A stretch of 64,000 bases of DNA from positions 1-64,000 of the forward strand of contig JAAHFX010000005.1 in the NCBI GenBank assembly GCA_010672785.1, in the 5' to 3' direction. The position numbers and the translations under genes were made by a program. The first letter of the stretch is position 1; every line of letters begins with the position of its first letter. This stretch comes from Sphaerospermopsis sp. SIO1G1. Its GTDB lineage: Bacteria; Cyanobacteriota; Cyanobacteriia; Cyanobacteriales; Nostocaceae. This document shows positions 46,198-56,037 of this stretch, one piece after another. The notes below the pieces were generated by a model that was given only the letters and a program-made list of their open reading frames with translations, had not been told where the DNA came from and made no database searches.

Positions 46198-47382
46198 ATG
46201 AACAACATTAAAACCCGGATCGACAACTTTAATCATGGTAGAGATACCGAATTCTTAAAGTTAAAATATAAAAAACTCGCAGCAGATCAATTTTCCTTCT
46301 TTCGGGGAACTTGTCATTTATTTTATGAAGATTTACCTCCAGATATACCTTTTCATTCTGCACCTTTAACCTGGATATGTGGGGATTTACATTTAGAGAA
46401 TTTTGGTAGTTATAAAGGTGATAACCGTTTAGTTTATTTTGATATTAATGATTTTGATGAAGCTGTACTTGCACCTTGTACCTGGGATTTAGTTAGATTT
46501 ATTACTAGTATCATTGTTGGTTCTCATGCAGTAGGAATAAATGATCAAGAAGCATTACATATCAGTGAAATTTATTTAAAAACCTATACTCAACACCTTG
46601 CAAATGGAAAAGCGAGAACTGTAGAAAGGAAAACTGCTCAAGGTTTAGTCAAAGATTTATTGAAGAGTTTTAAAAAACGCAACCGGGCTAAATTTTTAGA
46701 TAAGTTCACCAAAGAGAAGAATAATAAAAGGAAGTTAGTTGTTGATGATAAACGCGTAACTAAAGCAACAGATGCAGAACAAAAAAAAGTCAGAGAATTA
46801 ATTCAAGATTGGCATCATACCACAAATCAGCACCGTGATTTTTATCAAATTCTTGATATTGAAAAACGCATTGCTGGTAATAGTAGTTTAGGTTTGGAAC
46901 GTTATATAATTTTAGTAGCAGGTTACGGTTCTCCTGATGAGAATTATCTATTAGACTTGAAAGAAACTCCTACTAATTCTCTTCAACCTTATTTAAAATT
47001 TTCCCAACCAAAATGGGAAACACCTGCTGCAAGGATAGTTACAATTCAAAATATTTTTCAAGGTATTGCACCCGCTTTATTAGAAGCTATTAACGATGGT
47101 AAAAAATCCTATGTCTTAAAGGAATTACAACCAGAAAAAGATAAAGTTCACCTGCAAGCTTGGGATGGAAATTTAAAACATTTAGAACAACTAATTGAAA
47201 CTATGGGAAAAATCACTGCTTGGGATCAATTACGCAGTAGTGGTAGACAAGGTTCTGCAATTGCTGATCAGTTAATTGATTTTGCTCAAACTACAACATG
47301 GCATAATTCCATTATAGAATATGCCCGCAATTATGCAGGACAAGTTAGCCAAGATTTTCAAGAATTTTGTCAGTCAATATGA
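46198..47382 (+). CDS. DUF2252-family protein (kinase-like)
   Basis: A 394-residue protein of the DUF2252 family. It opens with KYKKLAADQFSFFRGTCHLF and has kinase-like motifs: ICGDLHLENFG (equivalent to the catalytic HxDxxxxN loop) and YFDINDFDEA (metal-binding DxD-like), suggesting a fold related to aminoglycoside phosphotransferases. Substrate is unknown. It starts 33 bp after the Uma2 gene, and its stop overlaps the start of an HNH endonuclease gene by four bases (ATGA), so at least those two are translationally coupled. Confidence 0.82.
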   Translation: MNNIKTRIDNFNHGRDTEFLKLKYKKLAADQFSFFRGTCHLFYEDLPPDIPFHSAPLTWICGDLHLENFGSYKGDNRLVYFDINDFDEAVLAPCTWDLVRFITSIIVGSHAVGINDQEALHISEIYLKTYTQHLANGKARTVERKTAQGLVKDLLKSFKKRNRAKFLDKFTKEKNNKRKLVVDDKRVTKATDAEQKKVRELIQDWHHTTNQHRDFYQILDIEKRIAGNSSLGLERYIILVAGYGSPDENYLLDLKETPTNSLQPYLKFSQPKWETPAARIVTIQNIFQGIAPALLEAINDGKKSYVLKELQPEKDKVHLQAWDGNLKHLEQLIETMGKITAWDQLRSSGRQGSAIADQLIDFAQTTTWHNSIIEYARNYAGQVSQDFQEFCQSI

Positions 47383-47624
47383 AAAAAACACCACGTATTC
47401 CTATCCCACCAGAAGTAAGAAAATTTGTTTACCAACGAGATAAATATCAATGTCAAAGTTGTGGTAAAACTGCTCAGGAAACTCAACTGAGTATAGATCA
47501 TATTATCCCTTTATCTCGTGGTGGAAAAAACGATATTAGTAATCTACAAACTCTCTGTTTAACCTGTAATAAACGGAAGACTAATAAATTAGATAATCGG
47601 TTTCAAAGATATTTTAATCTGTAG
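47379..47624 (+). CDS. Small HNH endonuclease
   Basis: An 81-residue HNH nuclease: VYQRDKYQCQSCG, then LSIDHIIPLSRGGKNDISNL and QTLCLTCNKRKT. The two CxxC pairs form the zinc site, and the His of SIDHIIP plus Asn of NDISNL are the active-site residues. The ATG at 47379 overlaps the stop of the DUF2252 gene (ATGA); a TTG at 47367 in the same frame is less likely. Stand-alone HNH proteins of this size occur in many cyanobacteria. The coupling to a DUF2252 gene is the unusual feature. Confidence 0.88.
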   Translation: MKKTPRIPIPPEVRKFVYQRDKYQCQSCGKTAQETQLSIDHIIPLSRGGKNDISNLQTLCLTCNKRKTNKLDNRFQRYFNL

Positions 47625-47627
47625 TAA

Positions 47628-47696
47628 GTAGGGTGTGTTAACGATCGCAATGTACCATCACCAAAAGGTGCGTTACTTTGTTCTAACACACCCTAC
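47628..47696. repeat. 69-bp palindromic element with perfect 13-bp arms
   Basis: GTAGGGTGTGTTA at 47628-47640 and TAACACACCCTAC at 47684-47696 are perfect inverted repeats around a 43-bp centre. It lies between the convergent HNH and GH13 genes. It may be a small MITE-type repeat or serve as a two-way terminator. Confidence 0.6.
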
Positions 47697-47716
47697 AATA
47701 CTTTTCCTATCTAACT

Positions 47717-49162
47717 TTAACCAAAAATACAACCACTCCTAGCAGGAATACTCAAATTAACATTTTGATCATCCCATCTTATTTCCCCATTTCCATACAA
47801 TAATTTTTGTGGTTGCTGTTGTAATTTACCACCATCAAAACTAATATTTATAGTTTCTTCTCCCACATTCACAACAATCATTAATTCTTCACTTTCCCAA
47901 ATTCTCTCAAATACATACAGTGTTTTTTCTGTATGAATAACTTGGTAATTTCCTATCCTTAAAGCTATATATTGATGACGCAAAGCAATTAATTGTTTAT
48001 GCAACTCTAATATTTCTAAATTCCAATTTTCTTGTAATGGAAAACCACGCCGAGAATCAGGATCTAAACCACCAGGTAAACCTACCTCATCACCATAATA
48101 CACACTTGGCGCACCAGGAAAAGTTAATAATAATAAAGTTGCTAATTCCACTGTAGAAATATCACCATCAGCAATAGTTATTAACCTAGCGGTATCATGA
48201 CTAGCTAATAAATTCAGTTGGGTAAGTTGAATTTCCCAAGGATATAAATTTAATAAATCCTCAATTTTTTGTGCATATTCATGAGCAAATAAAGGTGGAT
48301 AAACTTCATAAGCTCGTCCTTTTACCATTTCTAAATTTACGCGATCGCCCGCAGTAAAAGCAATAGTTGGGCCAGTAAATAAATAATTCATCACCCCATC
48401 AAACTGTTTTCCATCCAACCACTGACGGGAATCTCCCCACACTTCTCCAACTATATAAGCATCAGGATTTATTGCTTTTACTCTATCCCTAAATTCTTGC
48501 CAAAAACCAGGAGTTTTAATTTCAAAAGGAACATCTAAACGCCATCCATCAATACCAATTCGTGTCCAATATTCGGCAATCTCCATAATATATTCCCGCA
48601 CATCTGGATTGTCATGATTAAACACAGGTAAAGAACGAATACCCGCCCAACTTTCGTAATTTGCAGGTGCATCACCAGTATATGGTGCAAGTGGCCAACC
48701 TTGAATTTTAAACCAATCAACCCAAGGAGAATGAGGCCCATTTTCTAATATATCATGGAAGAAAAATATCCCCCGACTTGCATGATTAAAAACTCCATCT
48801 AAGACAATTTTAATATTACGTTCTTTAGCTGCATTTAGTAAATCCTGAAAAGCTGCATTTCCTCCCAATAAAGGATCAACTTGATAATAATCATGGGTAT
48901 GATAACGATGATTACTAGCAGATTGAAAAATGGGTGTAAAGTAAATAGCGTTAATTCCTAAACTTTGGATATAGTCTAATTCTTCAATCACTCCCCACAA
49001 ATCTCCACCTTTATAACCTTGTAATGTTGGAGAAGCATCCCAATCTTCCCATTGGGGATTATTTAATAAACGTTTATTAGATTGTGTACTTTTTGCCAAT
49101 CTGTCAGGAAATATTTGATAGAAAACCGCGTGTTTTACCCAGTCTGGTGTGTGAATTTGCAT
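47717..49162 (-). CDS. GH13 alpha-amylase-family enzyme (cyclomaltodextrinase/neopullulanase-like)
   Basis: A 481-residue glycoside hydrolase family 13 enzyme acting on alpha-1,4/1,6 glucans. Conserved regions: region I DGVFNHASRG, region II GWRLDVPFE with the nucleophile Asp, region III GEVWGD with the acid/base Glu, and region IV SHDTAR. The start VFYQIFPDRLA resembles cyclomaltodextrinases and neopullulanases but the N-terminal dimerisation domain of those enzymes is absent. No signal peptide, so it should work inside the cell on glycogen-derived oligosaccharides. I start at ATG 49162; an upstream in-frame start at 49189 would add nine hydrophobic residues. Confidence 0.88.
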   Translation of the reverse strand: MQIHTPDWVKHAVFYQIFPDRLAKSTQSNKRLLNNPQWEDWDASPTLQGYKGGDLWGVIEELDYIQSLGINAIYFTPIFQSASNHRYHTHDYYQVDPLLGGNAAFQDLLNAAKERNIKIVLDGVFNHASRGIFFFHDILENGPHSPWVDWFKIQGWPLAPYTGDAPANYESWAGIRSLPVFNHDNPDVREYIMEIAEYWTRIGIDGWRLDVPFEIKTPGFWQEFRDRVKAINPDAYIVGEVWGDSRQWLDGKQFDGVMNYLFTGPTIAFTAGDRVNLEMVKGRAYEVYPPLFAHEYAQKIEDLLNLYPWEIQLTQLNLLASHDTARLITIADGDISTVELATLLLLTFPGAPSVYYGDEVGLPGGLDPDSRRGFPLQENWNLEILELHKQLIALRHQYIALRIGNYQVIHTEKTLYVFERIWESEELMIVVNVGEETINISFDGGKLQQQPQKLLYGNGEIRWDDQNVNLSIPARSGCIFG

Positions 49163-49278
49163 ATTAAGAATTATTGCAATAATTGACAATATTTATGGAA
49201 AATTAATGCTAGATATTGACATTGCATAAATTATTATACTTAAATAGTTATTTATACAGTTATTCAATATCCAATCTA

Positions 49279-49986
49279 ATGGTAAAGTTACGTATCCAAG
49301 AAATAGCTGAATCTAAAGGTATAAGTTTAGAAGAGCTTGACCAACTTACAGGTTTTACTACACAAATCTTAACTAAACCTGGTATAAGTGGCAATTTTCT
49401 AGAATCTTCAAATATTGAAAATATCACCCCAGAAAATGCGGCTAACCTCAGAAAGAAGGCTGATAAATTAGGAGTTTCTGTATTAGATTTAATTAGTTCA
49501 ACCAACCGTAAAAGTGCCGTCAAACTGAAGATTTTAGAAACAGCTAAAAACCAGAATTTAAGTCTCCAAGAATTGAGTAATCAATCTGGTGTTCATCCAG
49601 CAATTATCGCATTTTACAGCACACAAGCTATCAGTAGAGAAAAATTGACAGAACCCAGATTTCAAGAATATCTCAGTCAAATTAGTAGTAGTTTAAATAC
49701 TTCTACAGAAGAATTGCAAGTTTTAGCAGATTTACCAGGAACAAAACTGTTGATAGAAGATAAAGCAAAAGAAAAAGGTATAACTTTGCCAGAAATGGCT
49801 GTTTTAATTAATTTACCTAATGATTTTATAGATTTAATGGCTACGCATCCTGTAGATATTGATAAATTATTATCATTATCCATAGAAGAAAGTGATAAAT
49901 TTTTATCTATCAAAGAAGAGAAATATTGCAAAGGAATTTGTTCGATATGTTGCTTATTAAGCATTCAGTGCGATAGTTGCAAATAA
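49279..49986 (+). CDS. Three-HTH-repeat protein with a cysteine-rich tail
   Basis: I do not recognise a named family. From ATG 49279 the 235-residue product has three similar segments (about 2-75, 78-150, 155-215), each beginning with a helix and an XRE-like helix-turn-helix: KLRIQEIAESKGISLEELDQ, KLKILETAKNQNLSLQELSN, and LLIEDKAKEKGITLPEMAVL. The last 19 residues hold six cysteines (CKGICSICC, then CDSC), a possible metal or disulfide site. Weak similarity of the repeats suggests a DNA- or protein-binding scaffold. It starts 116 bp from the divergent GH13 gene and 52 bp before a membrane pentapeptide gene. A longer frame from a TTG at 49216 is unlikely. Confidence 0.6.
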   Translation: MVKLRIQEIAESKGISLEELDQLTGFTTQILTKPGISGNFLESSNIENITPENAANLRKKADKLGVSVLDLISSTNRKSAVKLKILETAKNQNLSLQELSNQSGVHPAIIAFYSTQAISREKLTEPRFQEYLSQISSSLNTSTEELQVLADLPGTKLLIEDKAKEKGITLPEMAVLINLPNDFIDLMATHPVDIDKLLSLSIEESDKFLSIKEEKYCKGICSICCLLSIQCDSCK

Positions 49987-50038
49987 AAAAATAATCTGAA
50001 TTATATCTATAAACAAAATTCCTAATCAGTGATTATCT

Positions 50039-52081
50039 ATGGAATTCCATCAATCAAAAAATATCAGAGGTATAAAATTTAATCAGACTGAATATGATTT
50101 GAGTGATTTTAGAAATGCAAAATCAGGGCATAAATTAATTCCAAAATTATTGCTGATAATTACAGGATTTTTGGCGGTTGGGCTTTGTGGTATATTTGCA
50201 ATTCTTGCTAGTGGGTTATTAGTAGCGAACGCAGATAGATTATTAGAAGATTATTGGCTAACAACTTTTTTATTCATATCATTATTATTTTTTGGCTATT
50301 ATCTATATTTATTAACATTAGATGGATTTAACAATGATATTAATATAGTCATGTTAATAATGATTATTATTGGTTTTGTAGCTAATAGTGAATTTGTTCA
50401 TCAGAGCTTTGGTATCAAAGATAAAGATACTTTCGCTATCTTATCCAATCAAATCTTATTATTAGGATTAATCCTGGCATTTGCATTTTTAGTATGTATT
50501 ACATTTTCATTTTTTATTACTTTTAATTATATTTTGTTGGGAAAATTAGGAGAAGTAATATCATTTTTCAGTTATGGAGTCATAATTTTATCTTTTCTCC
50601 AAGAAATTCCCCAATCCACGTATGGTGAACCATTAGGATTAATAGTATTAATAATCTTGATAATTACAACTATAATTATAGCCAAAAAAGCAATTCGGGG
50701 TTCACCAAATTTTGCATGGATTTATGAAAAAGCAGTATTTTGGGCTGCTACAGGTGGAACATCATTTTATGGAGTAAATTTAACAAATGCTTGCTTTGAT
50801 GGAGCAGATTTAAGACACACAGATTTTAGAAAAGCAAACCTAACTCATGCTAGTTTTAAAAAGGCAACTGGGTTAGAATTAGCTAGAACAGAAGGAACTA
50901 TATTAGAAAATCCTCAAGCTAGGAAATTACTGACTGCAAAAAATGATGGTGGTGAAGATTTTACTGGATTGAATCTGCGGGGAGCAAATTTACAAGATGC
51001 GAATTTAAGAGAAGCAATCTTATTACAAACTCAATTATTAGATGCTGACTTATCAGGTGCAACATTAACAGATGCTTGCATCCAAGATTGGAATATCAAT
51101 AAAAATACTTGCTTTAAAAACGTTAACTGTCAGCGAGTTTATTTAAAGCGGACTTCTCAAGGACATTTTTTAGAACCAAAACCAGATAGTGGTGAATTTC
51201 TACCTGGTGAATTTGAAAAATGGATCACAGAAGTAAGAGACACAATTGATTTAATTTTCCAAAATGGATTAAATTGGAGAGCATTTGTTTTTTCTCTGAC
51301 ACAAACTGCTATTAATAATCATGGATTAGATTTATCTGTTCGCAGCATAGAAAATAAAGACGATGGTGTTGTTGTGGTAAAAATCGGAGTTGCTGTACAA
51401 ACTAATAAAAGTACCATTCATGAAGAAATAACTAATAATTATAATCAAGCAGTCAAGACAATTGCATCTAAAGATGAACTGATATTAAATGCGAAAGATA
51501 AAGAAATACCGAGATTACAAGATTTTCATAGTTCCCAGCAACAATTTATCCCAGATTTAATTATGGGAATTGCTGAACCCAAGAGAGAAGTTATGATTAA
51601 TGGTGACGGAAATCATGTATATATAATCAATCAAGCAGGTGATATTATGGAGAATCATCAACAAAAGATTCGTGCTGGTCGTGATGTTGATATGTCTAAC
51701 GGTAATAGAATTACTGCAAGGGATGTAAGCAACTCGAATTTAACCCTAGCAGAAGCGAATAGTAAGGTAAGTAACTCAATTCAACAACTTAAGGATATAA
51801 GCACAGAAAGTGGTGATGAATTAGCCGAAATTTTAGCCATATTTCAGAAATCTATAACTGATGATCAAGTACTTTCTGATACTCAAAAGCAAGAAGCTTT
51901 AGAAGCAGTAGAAACCATAGCCGAAGAAGGGAAAAAGCCACCAGCAGAAAGAATCATGAAGCTGTGTTCAATGGCTATAAATGCGTTGAATGGTTTAACC
52001 TCTGCGGTTACAGATACCAGTAAATTAGCCGAAGCAATGACTACTTATTTGCCTACACTTTCTAAAATTTTAGGTATTTAG
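50039..52081 (+). CDS. Membrane-anchored pentapeptide-repeat protein
   Basis: A 680-residue protein in three parts. Residues about 35-225 contain six to seven hydrophobic segments. Residues about 235-375 form pentapeptide repeats of the A(D/N)Lxx type (LTNACFDGADLRHTDFRKAN; LNLRGANLQDANLREAILLQ), folding as a quadrilateral beta-helix. The soluble C-terminal part (about 390-680) includes a GDGNHVYIINQAGDIMENHQ segment, a second one (RAGRDVDMSNGNRITARDV) and a helical tail. The latter pattern appears in several cyanobacterial pentapeptide proteins; function is unknown. It follows the three-HTH gene by 52 bp and is probably co-transcribed. Confidence 0.8.
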   Translation: MEFHQSKNIRGIKFNQTEYDLSDFRNAKSGHKLIPKLLLIITGFLAVGLCGIFAILASGLLVANADRLLEDYWLTTFLFISLLFFGYYLYLLTLDGFNNDINIVMLIMIIIGFVANSEFVHQSFGIKDKDTFAILSNQILLLGLILAFAFLVCITFSFFITFNYILLGKLGEVISFFSYGVIILSFLQEIPQSTYGEPLGLIVLIILIITTIIIAKKAIRGSPNFAWIYEKAVFWAATGGTSFYGVNLTNACFDGADLRHTDFRKANLTHASFKKATGLELARTEGTILENPQARKLLTAKNDGGEDFTGLNLRGANLQDANLREAILLQTQLLDADLSGATLTDACIQDWNINKNTCFKNVNCQRVYLKRTSQGHFLEPKPDSGEFLPGEFEKWITEVRDTIDLIFQNGLNWRAFVFSLTQTAINNHGLDLSVRSIENKDDGVVVVKIGVAVQTNKSTIHEEITNNYNQAVKTIASKDELILNAKDKEIPRLQDFHSSQQQFIPDLIMGIAEPKREVMINGDGNHVYIINQAGDIMENHQQKIRAGRDVDMSNGNRITARDVSNSNLTLAEANSKVSNSIQQLKDISTESGDELAEILAIFQKSITDDQVLSDTQKQEALEAVETIAEEGKKPPAERIMKLCSMAINALNGLTSAVTDTSKLAEAMTTYLPTLSKILGI

Positions 52082-52191
52082 AGCAGTAGCGATCGCACAA
52101 TCTTTAATCTTTTCTCCTTACCTTGAGTTTAATCATAGAGGCATTCCCACCTAAAAAAACTACAATCAAAGTAAAAGCTATGGAAATCGCC

Positions 52192-52644
52192 ATGTCTTTA
52201 CTCAAAACCCCTTCCACAACTTTATATGAAACCGACTACCTGCAATGGATAGAAACAACTGTAGCAAAATTACAAAATCAGGATTACGCCAATGTAGACT
52301 GGGAAAACCTGATTGAAGAAATTGCTGACATGGGAAGAAGTGAACGCAAAAGTCTTAAAAGTAATCTGATTGTGATCCTACTGCATTTACTCAAATGGCA
52401 ATTTCAGCCTGATAAAAGAAGTGGTAGCTGGGAAGCAAGCATAATTGAACATCGTAGACGTGTTCAAGAATCTATTCAGGATTCTCCTAGTCTCAAACCC
52501 TATCTAGAAAGTATTTTTACAGAATGTTACACACAAGCAGTTAAACAAGCAAAAGCTGAGACAGGTTTACCAAAAGACTCTTTCCCTTCTATATATCCAT
52601 ATAATCTCGCAGAAGTAATAGAAGATGATTTCTTACCCGATTAA
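52192..52644 (+). CDS. DUF29-family protein
   Basis: A DUF29 member of about 150 residues with the family pattern LYETDYLQWIETTVAKLQNQ, then NLIEEIADMGRSERKSLKSN and LLHLLKWQFQPDKRSGSW. The family is abundant in cyanobacteria and of unknown function. I place the start at ATG 52192 because the family usually begins just before TLYExDYxxW; ATG 52180 and a TTG at 52123 are in frame upstream. A second DUF29 gene lies at 56975. Confidence 0.8.
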   Translation: MSLLKTPSTTLYETDYLQWIETTVAKLQNQDYANVDWENLIEEIADMGRSERKSLKSNLIVILLHLLKWQFQPDKRSGSWEASIIEHRRRVQESIQDSPSLKPYLESIFTECYTQAVKQAKAETGLPKDSFPSIYPYNLAEVIEDDFLPD

Positions 52645-52798
52645 AACTAAACCCATCATCAATACATTAGTTCTACATAAACCCTACAAACCCTGATCTC
52701 AAAAAATCTTCCCCAAAATTCTTTGATCCCCCCTTACCAGTTGCCACTCATAGTCCTAAACTGTAGGTGAGAGTTGAAAGGCAGTCTGGAGAAATTTT

Positions 52799-54088
52799 GT
52801 GAAAAAAGTTTTAGCAATCATCCTTGGTGGAGGTGCGGGTACACGACTGTATCCGCTCACTAAACTCCGTGCAAAACCCGCAGTACCAGTAGCTGGGAAA
52901 TATCGCTTAATAGATATCCCAGTCAGTAACTGTATTAATTCAGAAATTTATAAAATCTACGTTCTTACACAATTTAACTCAGCTTCTTTAAATCGCCATA
53001 TAGCTCGCGCCTACAACTTCGGTGGTTTCAATGAAGGGTTTGTAGAAGTGTTAGCAGCACAACAAACTCCAGAAAACCCCAACTGGTTTCAAGGTACAGC
53101 AGACGCAGTACGCCAATACATTTGGTTATTAGAAGACTGGGATGCAGATGAATTCCTGATTCTTTCTGGTGATCACCTATATCGGATGGATTATCGTCAA
53201 TTTATTGAACGCCATAGAGAAACCAACGCCGACATCACTCTTTCTGTCATTCCCATTGATGATCGTCGTGCTTCCGACTTCGGATTGATGAAAATTGACA
53301 AATCCGGTAGGGTGATTGACTTTAGCGAAAAGCCCAAAGGTGATGCTTTACAACAAATGCAAGTTGACACCACTGTACTAGGTTTGACACCAGAACAAGC
53401 CAAGCAACAGCCATACATTGCCTCAATGGGAATTTATGTCTTTAAGAAAGAAGCATTAATCAATCTGCTCAAAGAATCTTCAGAAAAAACAGATTTCGGT
53501 AAAGAAATTATTCCTGATGCTGCCAAAGACTACAACGTACAAGCATACTTGTTTGACGACTATTGGGAAGACATCGGAACAATTGAAGCATTTTACAATG
53601 CCAATTTAGCCTTAACACGGCAACCCATGCCACCTTTCAGCTTCTACGATGAAGAAGCACCAATTTATACCCGCCCCCGCTACTTACCACCTTCCAAAAT
53701 TCTGAACTGTAACGTCACAGAATCTATTATTGGTGAAGGTTGTATTATCAAAGATTGCCGGATTCAACATTCAGTGATCGGAGTCAGATCCAGAATTGAG
53801 ACTGGTGCCACAATTGAAGAATCCTTAATTATGGGTTCAGATTTTTACCAACCTTATGTAGAACGCCAAAATACTTTAGAGCAAGGTGATATACCCATCG
53901 GCATCGGCCAAGACACAATCATCCGTCGTGCCATTATTGATAAAAATGCACACATCGGCCGTGATGTAAAAATTATCAATAAAGATAACGTCCAAGAAGC
54001 AGAACGGGAAAAACAAGGTTTCTACATCCGTAGTGGAATTGTAGTCGTCCTGAAAAATGCAGTCATTCCCGATGGCACAATTATTTAG
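52799..54088 (+). CDS. glgC: Glucose-1-phosphate adenylyltransferase (ADP-glucose pyrophosphorylase)
   Basis: GlgC makes ADP-glucose from glucose 1-phosphate and ATP, the committed and allosterically controlled step of glycogen synthesis; the cyanobacterial enzyme is activated by 3-phosphoglycerate. The 429-residue product is full length: nucleotide motif [12 protein letters not shown] (10-21), [28 protein letters not shown], and the C-terminal left-handed beta-helix ending [11 protein letters not shown]. The start is GTG at 52799, giving [12 protein letters not shown], the standard N-terminus. It is monocistronic and followed by heptamer repeats. Confidence 0.97.
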   Translation: MKKVLAIILGGGAGTRLYPLTKLRAKPAVPVAGKYRLIDIPVSNCINSEIYKIYVLTQFNSASLNRHIARAYNFGGFNEGFVEVLAAQQTPENPNWFQGTADAVRQYIWLLEDWDADEFLILSGDHLYRMDYRQFIERHRETNADITLSVIPIDDRRASDFGLMKIDKSGRVIDFSEKPKGDALQQMQVDTTVLGLTPEQAKQQPYIASMGIYVFKKEALINLLKESSEKTDFGKEIIPDAAKDYNVQAYLFDDYWEDIGTIEAFYNANLALTRQPMPPFSFYDEEAPIYTRPRYLPPSKILNCNVTESIIGEGCIIKDCRIQHSVIGVRSRIETGATIEESLIMGSDFYQPYVERQNTLEQGDIPIGIGQDTIIRRAIIDKNAHIGRDVKIINKDNVQEAEREKQGFYIRSGIVVVLKNAVIPDGTII

Positions 54089-54099
54089 TCAGTAGTGAT

Positions 54100-54239
54100 T
54101 GGTGAACAGTGAACAGTAAACAGTAAACAGTGAACAGTAAACAGTAAACAGTAAACAGTGAACAGTAAACAGTAAACAGTGATAACTGACAACTGACAAC
54201 TGAAAACTGAAAACTGATAACTGATAACTGATAACTGAT
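54100..54239. repeat. Heptanucleotide repeats (GAACAGT/AAACAGT, then AACTGAT)
   Basis: About eleven GAACAGT/AAACAGT units, then about seven AACTGAT/AACTGAC/AACTGAA units, fill the gap between glgC and the kinase-like gene. Confidence 0.9.
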
Positions 54240-54245
54240 TAACTA

Positions 54246-54710
54246 ATGACTAAACTGATTTTGCTGATTGGCCTTCCTGGTAGCGGTAAATCAACATTGG
54301 CAAAACAATTAATTACAGAATGCCCCCAGATGCACGTAGTTTCTACAGATGCTATCCGGGGGCAACTGTTTGGTTCAGAAGCCATACAAGGATCTTGGAG
54401 ATTAATTTGGCAAGACGTAGAAAGACAATTTCAACAAGCTATACTCAGTGATATAACCACAATTTTTGACGCTACCAACGCTCGCCGTAAACATCGTCGG
54501 CAAACTATAAAAATAGCTCGTAATTTTGGCTTCACTCACATCACTGGTATATGGGTAAAAACTCCTGTATGGCTATGTTTAAAACGTAATCAAAAACGCG
54601 ATCGCCAAGTCCCTGAACAAGTAATTTTACGAATGCACCGCCAACTCAGAGATGCTCCTCCCTCTTTGGAAGATGGACTAGATAGTCTAATTTTTCAGGA
54701 GTTTGGGTGA
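54246..54710 (+). CDS. P-loop kinase (AAA_33 / polynucleotide-kinase-like)
   Basis: A 154-residue P-loop protein with Walker A GLPGSGKST (about residues 9-17), DAIRGQLFG and a Walker-B-like IFDATNARRKHRRQTI segment, matching the AAA_33 group that includes the kinase domain of T4 polynucleotide kinase. It should phosphorylate a nucleic acid end or small molecule; the substrate is unknown. No phosphatase or ligase domain is attached. The start lies immediately after a repeat tract, so its promoter is unclear. Confidence 0.78.
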   Translation: MTKLILLIGLPGSGKSTLAKQLITECPQMHVVSTDAIRGQLFGSEAIQGSWRLIWQDVERQFQQAILSDITTIFDATNARRKHRRQTIKIARNFGFTHITGIWVKTPVWLCLKRNQKRDRQVPEQVILRMHRQLRDAPPSLEDGLDSLIFQEFG

Positions 54711-54712
54711 TG

Positions 54713-54772
54713 GGGAGGTGGGATGATGGGGTGATGGGGTGATGGGGTGATAGGGAGGTGGGGTGAAAGTTT
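54713..54772. repeat. GGGGTGAT-type tandem repeats
   Basis: A run of GGTGATGG and related units directly after the kinase-like gene. The same motif recurs at 58069-58093 (as CACCCCAT) and 58900-58928. Confidence 0.8.
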
Positions 54773-54954
54773 TTTATCAATGTACGGTAATTGCCCTGGC
54801 ATTATGAGCAACAACCACACTTGATGTTTAATATTCTTTGTTAATTTAATATTAGAATCCTGTTTACTGGCACTATACCTAGCAAACAGTGAATATCATA
54901 TCTTAGAAAAAAACATAACTTAACTTAATCTAAATTTTTACAGGAGGCTAGTAG

Positions 54955-55953
54955 ATGGCTACAACAGATTTTAAAGATTATTACTCTATTTTAGGAATTA
55001 GTAAAACTGCTAGTGCAGACGAAATTAAACAGGCTTTCCGAAAATTAGCCCGTAAGTACCACCCCGATGTTAATCCAGGAAATAAACAAGCAGAAGCAAA
55101 ATTTAAAGAAGTTAACGAAGCTTACGAAGTTCTTTCTGATCCAGATAAACGCAAAAAATATGATCAATATGGCCAATACTGGAAACAGGTAGGAGAAGGT
55201 GGTTTCCCTGGTGGTGCTGGGGTTGACATGGGCGGTTTTGACTTCAGTCAATACGGTAGCTTTAATGACTTCCTCAATGAATTATTTGGTGGTGCAAAAA
55301 CTGGTGGTAGCAAGCAAAGCTACTCCTATCGTGGTTCTGCTGGTACACAAAGTGGCGGTTTTGGTGGTTTTGGCGGTTTTAGTGATTTTGGTTTTCAAAA
55401 TCCTAATGGTGGCACTACCCAAGATACAGAAGCTGGGATTAGTTTAACTTTAGCAGAGGCTTATAATGGCGCTAAAAAACGATTTAATTTAGGTAGTGAA
55501 ACCATTGATGTTCGTATCCCAGCCGGATCAAAAACTGGTACTCGTTTACGAGTTAGGGGTAAAGGTCAATTAAACCCCATGACTCAACAACGAGGAGATT
55601 TATATTTAAAAGTAGAATTGCAACCCCATTCTTTTTTCCAATTTGAGGGGGATAATCTCGTTTGTGAAGTGTCTATTACTCCCGATGAAGCGGCTTTGGG
55701 AGCTTCCATTGATGTCCCAACTCCCGATGGTAACGTAAATGTCAAACTCCCTGCTGGTGTGCGTTCTGGCCAATCTCTGCGTTTGCGTGGTAAAGGTTGG
55801 CCGTTGACTAAGGGTGGACGCAGTGATCAAATGGTGAAAGTGGCGATCGCACCTCCTAAAGATTTGACAACTCAGGAACGAGAATTATATGAACAACTCC
55901 GTTCTATCCGCACCTATAACCCCCGTAGTCATTTATCACAGGTGCAGTTGTAA
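54955..55953 (+). CDS. DnaJ-type co-chaperone (class B, CbpA-like)
   Basis: A 332-residue Hsp40 that stimulates DnaK ATPase activity. The J domain (about 7-72) has the HPD motif in YHPDVNPG. A glycine/phenylalanine-rich region with GGFGGFGGF runs over about 80-150. The two C-terminal peptide-binding barrels follow ([53 protein letters not shown]). The zinc-finger repeats CxxCxGxG of class A DnaJ are missing, so it is a class B/CbpA-like protein. A strong ribosome-binding site (AGGAGG, 8 nt before ATG) precedes it. No dnaK or grpE is adjacent. Confidence 0.9.
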   Translation: MATTDFKDYYSILGISKTASADEIKQAFRKLARKYHPDVNPGNKQAEAKFKEVNEAYEVLSDPDKRKKYDQYGQYWKQVGEGGFPGGAGVDMGGFDFSQYGSFNDFLNELFGGAKTGGSKQSYSYRGSAGTQSGGFGGFGGFSDFGFQNPNGGTTQDTEAGISLTLAEAYNGAKKRFNLGSETIDVRIPAGSKTGTRLRVRGKGQLNPMTQQRGDLYLKVELQPHSFFQFEGDNLVCEVSITPDEAALGASIDVPTPDGNVNVKLPAGVRSGQSLRLRGKGWPLTKGGRSDQMVKVAIAPPKDLTTQERELYEQLRSIRTYNPRSHLSQVQL

Positions 55954-55959
55954 TTTAGG

Positions 55960-56035
<76 letters not shown>

Positions 56036-56037
56036 AT

